Of a stretch of 64,000 nt of DNA, positions 16,741 through 24,252 are shown piece after piece; the first letter of the stretch is position 1, and each line of letters starts with the position of its first letter. Origin of the DNA: Roseateles_B sp041905785 (GTDB lineage: Bacteria > Pseudomonadota > Gammaproteobacteria > Burkholderiales > Burkholderiaceae_C). Both the position numbers and the translations under genes were made by a program. The notes beneath the pieces are model-generated. The model had not been told where the DNA came from. It made no database searches and saw only the letters and a list, made by a program, of their open reading frames with translations. The DNA is taken from the NCBI GenBank assembly GCA_041905785.1, contig JAYRKJ010000014.1, positions 62,001 through 126,000 on the forward strand. The letters are read 5' to 3'.

Positions 16741-17223
16741 ATGGATCAAGACAATGCCCTGGCGGCGGGCCGCGACGCCCGCATCCTGGCCCGCAAATCC
16801 TGGACCGCCTACATCCGCGTCTTTTTCCTGGGTCTGGTGGCCCTGTTGCTGCTGGCCGCGTTCTGGGGCGCCAACTGGAAGGGCGGCTTGCTGCTCACGG
16901 TGCCGGTGGTGGCCTTCCTGGCCTACCAGGTGATGGAGCTCCGCAGCCACACGCTCTATGTCGACGATATTGGCGTCTGGCATTCCCGCGGCATCCTGCC
17001 CTGGAGCAAAGGCATCAGCGGCGTGAAGTGGCGGGATCTGGACGAAGCCGTCTTCGTCCAAGGCATTGGCAGCTGGCTGCTGAAGTCCTACACGGTGCGC
17101 ATCGGCCACCGCTTCACCAAGGCCAACGAGATCATCATGACGCACATGGCCGGCGGACATGAGGCCGTCATGGCCGTGAATGCGATGCACCAGGAGATGG
17201 TGCGCCAGGAGCGCCTGAGCTGA
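16741..17223 (+). CDS. Membrane protein with PH-like cytoplasmic domain
   Basis: This 160-residue protein has two closely spaced membrane helices (about residues 24-45 and 48-66, GLVALLLLAAFW and GGLLLTVPVVAFLAY). A small beta-rich domain follows that resembles bacterial PH domains (SHTLYVDDIGVWHSRGILPW, then KWRDLDEAVFVQGIGSW). Such proteins sit in the cytoplasmic membrane and their roles are unknown. ATG 16741 follows GGGAGCC, a weak ribosome site. It is the first gene after the IS remnant and returns to the high GC of the chromosome. Confidence 0.75.
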   Translation: MDQDNALAAGRDARILARKSWTAYIRVFFLGLVALLLLAAFWGANWKGGLLLTVPVVAFLAYQVMELRSHTLYVDDIGVWHSRGILPWSKGISGVKWRDLDEAVFVQGIGSWLLKSYTVRIGHRFTKANEIIMTHMAGGHEAVMAVNAMHQEMVRQERLS

Positions 17224-17456
17224 AGCGGAGGACGTGAGCGCGCGGCCCCTTGAGCGCGCGGATCACGCGTTCGACCCGGCGGTTCGGCTTGCGGCCGTTC
17301 GGCGTGATGAGCGCCCAGGGTCTCAGTCATGCATGCGGCGCCGGGCGAGGCTCCCCGCGCCAAGCGGCCCATCCGCATGACACCGCCGACACACGGCCCT
17401 TATCAAGCTGTCATCCGGCCTTGCGATGCTCCCGGTCCTCACACCGGGAGTCCCGC

Positions 17457-18656
17457 ATGTCATCGCACCAGAAGTCCACCCGCGCCAGCCGTCCTCGCCG
17501 CCTGGACCCGCTCATCGGCCTGCCTCTGGCCCTGCTGGTCGCCGCCCTCGCAGCGTGCGGCGGCAGCGCCTCGGAGCCCCAGCTCTGGCCGCCCGCCTCT
17601 GCCGTGATCGCTCACCGCGGTGCTTCCGCGCTGCGGCCGGAGCACACGCTGGCGGCCTACCAGAAGGCCATCGACGACGGGGCCGACATCATCGAGCCGG
17701 ACCTGGTCATCACCAAGGACGGCGTGCTGGTGGCGCGGCATGAGAACGCCATCGCCATTCTCAACGCCGATGGCAGCCTCAAGGAAGCCACGAGCAATGT
17801 GGCCGACAAGCCCGAGTTCAAGGACAGGCTGCGGACCAAGACCATCGATGGCGTCAGCATCCGCGGCTGGTTCATCGAGGACTTCACGCTGGCCGAGCTG
17901 AAGACGCTGCGCGCACGCGAGCGCATCCCGGCGGTGCGGCCTGCCAACGTGGCCTTCAACGACCAGTTCGAGATCCCGACGCTCCAGGAGGTGATCGACC
18001 TGGCCAAGGCGCAGACGGCGGCCAAGGGACGCACCATCGGCATCATTCCGGAGACCAAGCATCCGTCCTACTTCCAGTCCATCGGCCTGCCCCTGGAGCC
18101 CGCCCTGCTGGCGGTGCTGGAGAAGAACGGCTGGAACCACCGCGAGGCGCCGGTGATCGTGCAGTCCTTCGAGGTGGCCAACCTCAAGGCCATCGCGCAG
18201 AAGAGCACGGTGCGTCTGGTGCAGCTGATCAACAGCAGTGGCCGGCCCTGGGACTTCGTCCAGGAGGGGGCGGCCAACACGCGGGGCTACGCCGACATGG
18301 CCACGGCCGAGGGCCTGAAGGAGATTGCGCGCTACGCCTACGCGGTGGGCCCCTACAAGGAATGGGTGATCCCGCAGCTGCGCGACGCCAAGGGCGTCGC
18401 CACCGGCCTGGGTCAGCCCACCCGCTTTGCCACGGATGCCCATGCAGCCGGGCTCAAGATCACCATCTGGACGCTGCGGCCGGAGAACGCCTTCCTGCCG
18501 GTCAGCCTGCAGGGATCGCCCGGTACGGACACCAGGGCGCGCGGCAACAGCGTGGCGGAGATCCGTGCCTATCTCGATGCCGGCGTCGACGGCTTCTTCA
18601 CCGACGACTCGGCGGTGGGCCGCCAGGCTGTGCAGGGCTGGAAGCGCGCGCCCTGA
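17457..18656 (+). CDS. Glycerophosphodiester phosphodiesterase, lipoprotein (GlpQ-like)
   Basis: GDPD enzymes hydrolyse glycerophosphodiesters to glycerol-3-phosphate and an alcohol. The 399-residue protein has a lipoprotein signal with lipobox ALAAC (Cys34), so it is anchored in the envelope, likely facing the periplasm. The GDPD core shows IAHRGAS (His53, Arg54), RPEHT (Glu62), the metal pair in IEPDLVITKDG (Glu80, Asp82) and RHEN (His95). The C-terminal GVDGFFTDD is the usual TIM-barrel closing strand. ATG 17457 is chosen because it starts exactly at the signal peptide. It stands alone; a strong hairpin follows the stop. Confidence 0.92.
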   Translation: MSSHQKSTRASRPRRLDPLIGLPLALLVAALAACGGSASEPQLWPPASAVIAHRGASALRPEHTLAAYQKAIDDGADIIEPDLVITKDGVLVARHENAIAILNADGSLKEATSNVADKPEFKDRLRTKTIDGVSIRGWFIEDFTLAELKTLRARERIPAVRPANVAFNDQFEIPTLQEVIDLAKAQTAAKGRTIGIIPETKHPSYFQSIGLPLEPALLAVLEKNGWNHREAPVIVQSFEVANLKAIAQKSTVRLVQLINSSGRPWDFVQEGAANTRGYADMATAEGLKEIARYAYAVGPYKEWVIPQLRDAKGVATGLGQPTRFATDAHAAGLKITIWTLRPENAFLPVSLQGSPGTDTRARGNSVAEIRAYLDAGVDGFFTDDSAVGRQAVQGWKRAP

Positions 18657-18664
18657 ACTCGGAC

Positions 18665-18699
18665 GCCTGCGACGCGGCAGTTCCGGCCCCGTCGCAGGC
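18665..18699 (+). terminator. Strong inverted repeat after the GDPD gene
   Basis: GCCTGCGACG and CGTCGCAGGC form a perfect 10-bp stem around a 15-nt loop, 8 bp past the stop codon. There is no T run, so it may act as an mRNA end-stabilising hairpin or a Rho-assisted terminator. Confidence 0.55.
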
Positions 18700-19113
18700 G
18701 GGCCGGTGGACGCAGCAACACGGGGGCGCGGGCATGCATTGGGCGTCCCACAAAGCAGCTGCGTCAAGCGTCATGGATGATTCCAGGTGAATACCTTTCT
18801 AAGGCCTGTAATGGACCAATACGGCACAACTGGTTACTAAGTGGACTGGTTTTGCCGAATGTTGGCGGCACCTTGATCGCCCAGCATGGCGGCACCGCAG
18901 GGCCTGAAGGCGCATCCCTACCCGGGGGCGCCGGGTCGGCGCTGCGGTGCAGGACTGCCGTCGCGCGGGCGGCTCGGGTGCCAGCGGCGCCGGGGCAGGC
19001 CGGCGCTATGCGGGACTGCGGTGCCTTCCATCCCCAACCCGCCCGGTCCATCTCCGCCTTTGCCTCACAAGGTGCACAGGCCTTCGGGCCCGGGCACTCT
19101 TGAAAGGTGATCC
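18700..19113. other. Intergenic stretch without a supported gene
   Basis: No convincing reading frame is present on either strand. The part at about 18785-18860 is AT-richer than its surroundings and carries ACTGGTT twice, at 18829-18835 and 18845-18851 (16 bp apart, about one and a half helical turns), next to TGGACCAAT and TGGACTGG. This could be the promoter or operator region of the dioxygenase gene that starts at 19114. The rest is GC-rich with no clear signal. Confidence 0.4.
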
Positions 19114-20190
19114 ATGACCAAGTCATCCCAAGCCCCCCGTCGCCAGGCCCTGCAGCTGATGGGCGCGGCGTCCGTGCTGGCCCTGTCGGGCCGCGAGGCA
19201 GCCAGTGGTGAACTGCTCTACGGCGCGGCGGCGGCCGCCTGCCGCAACAACATCGAATCCACCGCCGGCCCCTATCCCAACGTCGACCCGCTGGAGCGGC
19301 GCGACCTGCGTGCCAACTCGCGCGGCAACACCAGCCTCAAGCCCGGCGCTCCGCTGACGCTCAAGATACGCGTCCTGGACGTGGAGAACGGCTGCGCGCC
19401 CATCCCCGGGGCCGTGGTCGACATCTGGGGCGCCGACGCCGTCGGCACCTACGCGGGCTATGCCCCTTTCGGCACCGTGGGCCAGGACTTCTGCCGCGGC
19501 TACCAGCGCACCGACGCCAATGGCCAGGCGGAGTTCCTGACCCTGTTCCCCGGCAGCTACGCCGGCCGTGCGCTGCACATCCACTTCGCCATCCAGAGCC
19601 AGGCGCGCAATCTGCGGCCCAATGACGACGGGCGCAACCTGCCCAATGTCTTCGTGGCCCAGCTCTACTTCGCGGCCAGCACGGCCGACGAGGTCTTCGC
19701 CAGCTACCCCATCTACCGGCAGGGCGCGCGGCGCACGCCCAACGAGGCCGACAGCATCTACCTCAGCGACGGCGGCAACACCTACATCGTCACGGTGAGC
19801 AAGACGGCCAGCGGCTACGTGGGCGAGATCGATGTGGGCGTGAAGCGGTCGGCCATCGGCATGGGCACGCCGTCCACCGAGGTGCCGCTGAGCTCCGGCG
19901 TGCCGGTGGCGGTGAGCCTGGCGTCCAGGCAGACGCGGCTGTACAGCATCACGCCGGCGGCCGGCGCACGGCAGCTGCAGGTGCGGCTCAGCGGCGGCAC
20001 TGGCGACGGCGACCTCTTCCTGCGCGCCAACAGCGCGCCCACGCCCACCGTCTATGACCGCAAGTCGGATGGCCCGACCAATGCCGAGACTCTCACGCTG
20101 ACGCCGGTCGCGGCGGGCGCCAAGTACTACGTGCTGGTGCAGGCCTATGCCGCGGTCTCGGGCGCCAGCCTGGTGGCCACGGTGAGCTGA
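19114..20190 (+). CDS. Secreted intradiol dioxygenase-like protein with C-terminal PPC domain
   Basis: This 358-residue protein begins with a twin-arginine-like leader (RRQALQLMGAASVLALSG, residues 9-26). Residues about 75-250 match the intradiol ring-cleavage dioxygenase beta-sandwich, with candidate iron ligands Tyr113 or Tyr116, Tyr149 (FPGSYAGR) and His155/His157 (LHIHF). Residues about 265-358 form a beta domain like bacterial pre-peptidase C-terminal (PPC) domains (LQVRLSGGTGDGDLFLRANS). The substrate is unknown; exported members act on aromatic diols. Fusion to PPC, normally a tail of secreted proteases, is unusual. ATG 19114 follows GAAAGGTGATCC, a good ribosome site. Confidence 0.82.
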   Translation: MTKSSQAPRRQALQLMGAASVLALSGREAASGELLYGAAAAACRNNIESTAGPYPNVDPLERRDLRANSRGNTSLKPGAPLTLKIRVLDVENGCAPIPGAVVDIWGADAVGTYAGYAPFGTVGQDFCRGYQRTDANGQAEFLTLFPGSYAGRALHIHFAIQSQARNLRPNDDGRNLPNVFVAQLYFAASTADEVFASYPIYRQGARRTPNEADSIYLSDGGNTYIVTVSKTASGYVGEIDVGVKRSAIGMGTPSTEVPLSSGVPVAVSLASRQTRLYSITPAAGARQLQVRLSGGTGDGDLFLRANSAPTPTVYDRKSDGPTNAETLTLTPVAAGAKYYVLVQAYAAVSGASLVATVS

Positions 20191-20316
20191 GCGCCGCATC
20201 GAACGGTGATTTGACGCGAAGAGCAGGGACCCAGGGCCGCCCGCCCCGGCGCAAGGGAGCGGGCGGCACGCTAGGATGCCGGGCTTCCCCTTGCCAGCCC
20301 GCCGCCTGTCTTCGCC

Positions 20317-20730
20317 ATGAGATCGTCCATCCACATCGTCGACGTCGACCGCACCGAGACCTGGACGCGCTACCGCAAGGGCCTGTGCGACAGCTGCGCG
20401 GCCAACTGCTGCACCATGCCCGTGGAGGCGCGGCTGGCGGACCTGGTGCGCCTTGGGCTGGTCGATGCCTTCGAGGCCGAGCACGAGGCGCCCAAGCAGA
20501 TTGCCAAGCGGCTCGCCAAGGCCGGGCTGATCGAGCACTTCAGCTTCAAGCACGAGATCTTCCAGCTCGCACGCCGCGCGGGCGGCGACTGCAGCTTCCT
20601 TGACGCGCAGACCCGGCGCTGCACCGTCTACGAACGTCGGCCGGACATCTGCCGCAAGCATCCGCAAGTGGGGCCGCGCCCTGGCCACTGCCCCTATGGT
20701 GTGCGCCGGGACGTGGCGCCGCGTGACTGA
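20317..20730 (+). CDS. YkgJ-family cysteine-cluster protein
   Basis: This 137-residue protein has the pattern CDSCAANCC at residues 24-32 and further cysteines in GDCSFL, RRCTVY, DICRKH and GHCPYG. This is the arrangement of the YkgJ/UPF0153 group thought to bind zinc or an iron-sulfur cluster. No enzymatic role is known. It is monocistronic, between the dioxygenase-like gene and murA. Confidence 0.88.
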   Translation: MRSSIHIVDVDRTETWTRYRKGLCDSCAANCCTMPVEARLADLVRLGLVDAFEAEHEAPKQIAKRLAKAGLIEHFSFKHEIFQLARRAGGDCSFLDAQTRRCTVYERRPDICRKHPQVGPRPGHCPYGVRRDVAPRD

Positions 20731-20916
20731 ATCCTGAAGCCGCCTCGCGCGCGCAGGCCTGGGCCGGGCGTTCCGGCGCTCAGCCCAGGGCGCAGATGGC
20801 GGCGCGGCCCCGCGCGCTTGCCGGCTTTGAAGCCCGCGCGGCGCCGGGCCATGGCCGATCCGGGATAATCGGCGCGTCCCCCACTCCAGGGGCCCGACCC
20901 TCTCGCCTCAGCATCC

Positions 20917-22218
20917 ATGTCGAACCTGATTGTTCACGGCGGTACCCCGCTGGCTGGCCGCATCATCCCCTCGGCCAACAAGAACGCCATCCTGCCCATC
21001 CTCTGCGCCACGCTGCTCACCGCCGAGCCGGTGCGCCTGAGGGGCATCACCGAGATCACCGACGTCAAGAAGATCCTGGAGGTCTTTCGCAAGCTGGGCA
21101 GCACGGTGGAGGTGGACTACAAGACCGGCATCCTGGACGTGCATCATCGCGACACCCATTTCGATGCCGCCACCGACCGCCTGCCTGAGGAGATGCGCTC
21201 TTCCATCATGCTGGTGCCGGGCCTGATGGCGCGCTTCGGCGCGGCGCGCATCGAGGACGACGTCAAGGGCTGCACCCTCGGCGCCCGCGAGATCGACCCG
21301 CATGTGGAGGTCTTCGAGCGCTTCGGCGCCGGCGTGCAGCGTCTGTCGGACGGCCTGCTGCTGAGCGTGGACCGCCCGCTCAAGGCCAACGACCACTGGA
21401 CCGACTACGCCTCGGTCACCACCACCGAGAACTTCGTGCTCTGCGCCGCTCTGGCCCAGGGCACGTCGACGCTGATGAACGCGGCCTCGGAGCCGCATGT
21501 GCAGGAGTTCTGCGCCTTCATGCAGATGCTGGGCGCCAAGATCGAAGGCCTGGGCACCTCGCGCCTGAAGATCACCGGCGTCGAGCGTCTGGGTGGCGGC
21601 GACTTCAGCTTCGCGGAGGACTTCCACGAGATCGTCACCTTCCTGGCCCTGGGAGCCATCACCGGCGGCGACGTCCAGGTGAAGAATTCCCAGCCCGAGC
21701 AGTTTCCCCTGATCGATCGCACCTTTGCCAAGTTCGGCGTGCACATTGAGCACAAGGACGGTTGGTCGCGCGCCGTCACGCAGGGGCCGCTGAAGGTCAA
21801 GGAACCCTTCACGCGCAACATCCTGCAGAAGGTTGAGGCGGCGCCCTGGCCCTATCTGCCCGTGGACCTGCTGCCCATCTTCGTGGCCCTGGGCGTGAAG
21901 GCCGAGGGCAGCGTGATGTTCTGGAACAAGATCTATGACGGCGCCATGGGCTGGACCTCGGAGCTGTCCAAGTTCGGCGCGCATGCCTTCCTGTCCGACC
22001 CGCACCGCATGGTCACCTTCGGCGGCAAGCCCCTGCATGCGGCGGAGGTGGAGAGTCCATACATCATCCGCGTGGCCATCGCCCTGCTGATGGTGGCGGC
22101 GTCCATCCCGGGCCGCTCGGTGATCCGCAATGCCACGCCCATCCGGCGCGCCCACCCGCATTTCGTCGAGAACATCTGCACGCTCGGCGCCCGTATCGAG
22201 TGGGTGGAGGGCGACTGA
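20917..22218 (+). CDS. murA: UDP-N-acetylglucosamine 1-carboxyvinyltransferase, divergent MurA
   Basis: MurA transfers enolpyruvate from PEP to UDP-GlcNAc, the first committed step of peptidoglycan synthesis. The 433-residue protein has the EPSP-synthase-like double barrel and retains the catalytic Cys in the loop KGCTLGAREIDPH and the N-terminal Lys-Asn in NKNAILP. Several blocks differ from housekeeping MurA: the N terminus reads HGGTPLAGRIIPSANKNA, the residues before the Cys loop are DDVK instead of the usual PGG, and the C terminus is longer. It is not beside the hisG cluster where betaproteobacterial murA usually lies, so it may be a second, paralogous enzyme. GATAAT at about 20864-20869 is a likely -10 box. 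Confidence 0.9.
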   Translation: MSNLIVHGGTPLAGRIIPSANKNAILPILCATLLTAEPVRLRGITEITDVKKILEVFRKLGSTVEVDYKTGILDVHHRDTHFDAATDRLPEEMRSSIMLVPGLMARFGAARIEDDVKGCTLGAREIDPHVEVFERFGAGVQRLSDGLLLSVDRPLKANDHWTDYASVTTTENFVLCAALAQGTSTLMNAASEPHVQEFCAFMQMLGAKIEGLGTSRLKITGVERLGGGDFSFAEDFHEIVTFLALGAITGGDVQVKNSQPEQFPLIDRTFAKFGVHIEHKDGWSRAVTQGPLKVKEPFTRNILQKVEAAPWPYLPVDLLPIFVALGVKAEGSVMFWNKIYDGAMGWTSELSKFGAHAFLSDPHRMVTFGGKPLHAAEVESPYIIRVAIALLMVAASIPGRSVIRNATPIRRAHPHFVENICTLGARIEWVEGD

Positions 22219-22276
22219 CGCCGCTGGCCCCCCGATACTGCGGCGACCTCCTGCCGTACGAACGCTGCTGCGGCCC

Positions 22277-23209
22277 ATGGCCAAGTCCCTGCTGTCCCCG
22301 CTGTCCCCGCTGTCCCTGCTGCTGAGCCTGCTCTCGCTGGCGCCCTGCGCGGCGAAGGCGTCGGCGCCGCTGCCGACGCTGCAGTGGCTGGTGCAGGACG
22401 TGCCGCCGCACTTCAGCTATGTGCGGCCGGGCCAGCCGCCGCAGACCATGGACGACATCGGCCATGGCGAGCTCGACGGCTTTCTGCGCATCCTCGTCAA
22501 GCGCCTGCCGCAGTACCGCCACGTGCTGGTCGAGATGCCTTTCACGCGCTTCGAGATGCAGGCACGCCAGGGGCAGACGCTGTGCAGCGTGCTGCACGTG
22601 CGCACGCCGGAGCGGCTGGACTGGCTTTACTTCAGCCACCTCTACCCGCCGCTGTTCTCGCGCCAGCTCCATGTGGTCGTGCACAAGGACCTGCAGGCGC
22701 AGTTCGAGGCCACCGGCGCCGGCCAGACCCTGCAGTTGAGCGAGCTGCTGCAGCGCCAGGACCTGGTGGGGCTGCTGCCGCGGGACCGGGCTTTCGGTCC
22801 CCGCATCGACGCGCTGCTCAAGCAGGCCGGCGAGGCCGCGCCGCGAACGGTGGTGCCCAACCGCAATATGCACCTGCTGCACATGCTGCGCGCCCGGCGC
22901 ATGGACTACACGCTGGAGTACGCCTCCGTGGTCGATGAGTTCCTGCACCTGCACGGGGGCGATGAGCTGGTCAAGCTGCCGCTGGCCGAAGGCCGCAGCA
23001 CGCAGCTGGCCACCGTGGCCTGCAGCCGCACGACGCAAGGCCGCCAGCACATCGAGGCCATCGATGCCGCGGTGCGCCGACTGGCGCAGGAAAAGGACCG
23101 CGAGGCCTGGCTGCGCAGCTGGCGCAGCGAGCCGCTGGACGCGCAGGACCGCCAGCGCGTCAACCGCTACATGGACGAGCGGGCCCGCGGCGGCCCGGCC
23201 ATCGAATGA
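22277..23209 (+). CDS. Periplasmic solute-binding-like protein (TIGR02285 type)
   Basis: This 310-residue protein has a signal peptide (residues 1-30, LLLSLLSLAPCAAKASA). Its fold looks like a family 3 extracellular solute-binding protein with the TIGR02285 flavour (WLVQDVPPHFSYV near the mature start, DGFLRILVKRLPQYRH). No permease genes are linked, so it may be a stand-alone sensor or chaperone rather than part of a transporter. It starts 58 bp after murA and its stop overlaps the RluA-like gene as ATGA. Confidence 0.75.
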   Translation: MAKSLLSPLSPLSLLLSLLSLAPCAAKASAPLPTLQWLVQDVPPHFSYVRPGQPPQTMDDIGHGELDGFLRILVKRLPQYRHVLVEMPFTRFEMQARQGQTLCSVLHVRTPERLDWLYFSHLYPPLFSRQLHVVVHKDLQAQFEATGAGQTLQLSELLQRQDLVGLLPRDRAFGPRIDALLKQAGEAAPRTVVPNRNMHLLHMLRARRMDYTLEYASVVDEFLHLHGGDELVKLPLAEGRSTQLATVACSRTTQGRQHIEAIDAAVRRLAQEKDREAWLRSWRSEPLDAQDRQRVNRYMDERARGGPAIE

Positions 23210-24183
23210 GCCGTCCTCCCAAACTGGCCCTGCCCATGCGCGAGGGCGTGAGCGCATCGGCGCTGGCCTGTCCGCCCGGCCCCTGGTCTTTGCTGTTGGA
23301 TTTCCTTGCCGAGCGCCTGGATCTGGTCGAGCGCGGCGACTGGGCCGCGCGCATGGCCGCGGGCGAGGTGCTGGGCCCGCAGGGTCAGGTCTTGCCTCCC
23401 GACAGCGCCTACCCTGCCGGACAGCGCATCTACTACTACCGCCGCCTGGCGCACGAGGCGCCCATCCCCTTCGACGAAATCCTGGTCCATGCGGACGATC
23501 GTCTGGTCGTGGCCGACAAGCCGCATTTCCTGCCCGTCACGCCCAAGGGCTGCTATGTGCAGCAGACTTTGCTGACCCGGCTCAAGCGGCGCCTGAACCT
23601 GCAAGACCTGACCCCGGTGCACCGCCTGGACCGTGAGACGGCCGGGCTCACCGTGTTCTGCGTGCAGCCGGCACACCGCGACGCCTACCAGCGCCTGTTC
23701 CGCGAACGCAGCGTGGACAAGGTCTACGAGGCCGTGGCCGCCGCGCCGCCGCCGGGGCTTGCGCTGCCCCTGCGCCATCGAAGCCGCCTGGCTGAGCGGC
23801 CGGGCGATGCCTTCATGCAGATGTGCGAGGTGGACGGCGAGCCCAATGCCGAGACCGAGATCCGCTGCCTGCGCCTGTTGCCCGGAGGGTTGGCGCACTA
23901 CGAGCTGCGCCCGCTCACCGGCCAGAAGCATCAGCTGCGGGCCCAGATGTGCGCGTTGGGCCTGCCGCTGCTGGGGGATCGCATCTACCCCCGCCTGCAG
24001 CCCCCGCGGGAGGACTTCGAGCAGCCGCTGCAACTGCTGGCACGCAGCATCGCCTTCGAGGATCCGGTGAGCGGTGAGCGGCGGTGCTTCGAGTCGGGGC
24101 GTCAGCTCAGCAGCCTGGGCCAACTTGCAGTCGAAGAGCTTCGCTGCCGCTCGGAAAGCGGTCCGGGCAGCGAGCGCGGATGA
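23206..24183 (+). CDS. RluA-family pseudouridine synthase
   Basis: This 325-residue enzyme isomerises uridine to pseudouridine in rRNA or tRNA. The signature HRLDRETAG carries catalytic Asp142, and the downstream RPLTGQKHQLRAQM block matches the family. There is no S4 domain in the usual form; the N-terminal 90 residues are short and variable. The exact target (23S rRNA or tRNA) cannot be assigned. The start ATG overlaps the stop of the preceding binding-like protein, so the pair is probably cotranslated. It is convergent with the large SNF2 gene. Confidence 0.92.
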   Translation: MSRPPKLALPMREGVSASALACPPGPWSLLLDFLAERLDLVERGDWAARMAAGEVLGPQGQVLPPDSAYPAGQRIYYYRRLAHEAPIPFDEILVHADDRLVVADKPHFLPVTPKGCYVQQTLLTRLKRRLNLQDLTPVHRLDRETAGLTVFCVQPAHRDAYQRLFRERSVDKVYEAVAAAPPPGLALPLRHRSRLAERPGDAFMQMCEVDGEPNAETEIRCLRLLPGGLAHYELRPLTGQKHQLRAQMCALGLPLLGDRIYPRLQPPREDFEQPLQLLARSIAFEDPVSGERRCFESGRQLSSLGQLAVEELRCRSESGPGSERG

Positions 24184-24252
24184 CTGAGGAGCAGCGGGCC
24201 ACGCTGTGGTGTGCCCTGCAGGCCGCAGAGTTGCGGCGCGCTGGGGCGCACG

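Noticed and set aside
17224..17456. Possible remnant of a gene in the gap before the GDPD gene
   Set aside because: Short frames on both strands lack domains and start signals; I see no gene here.
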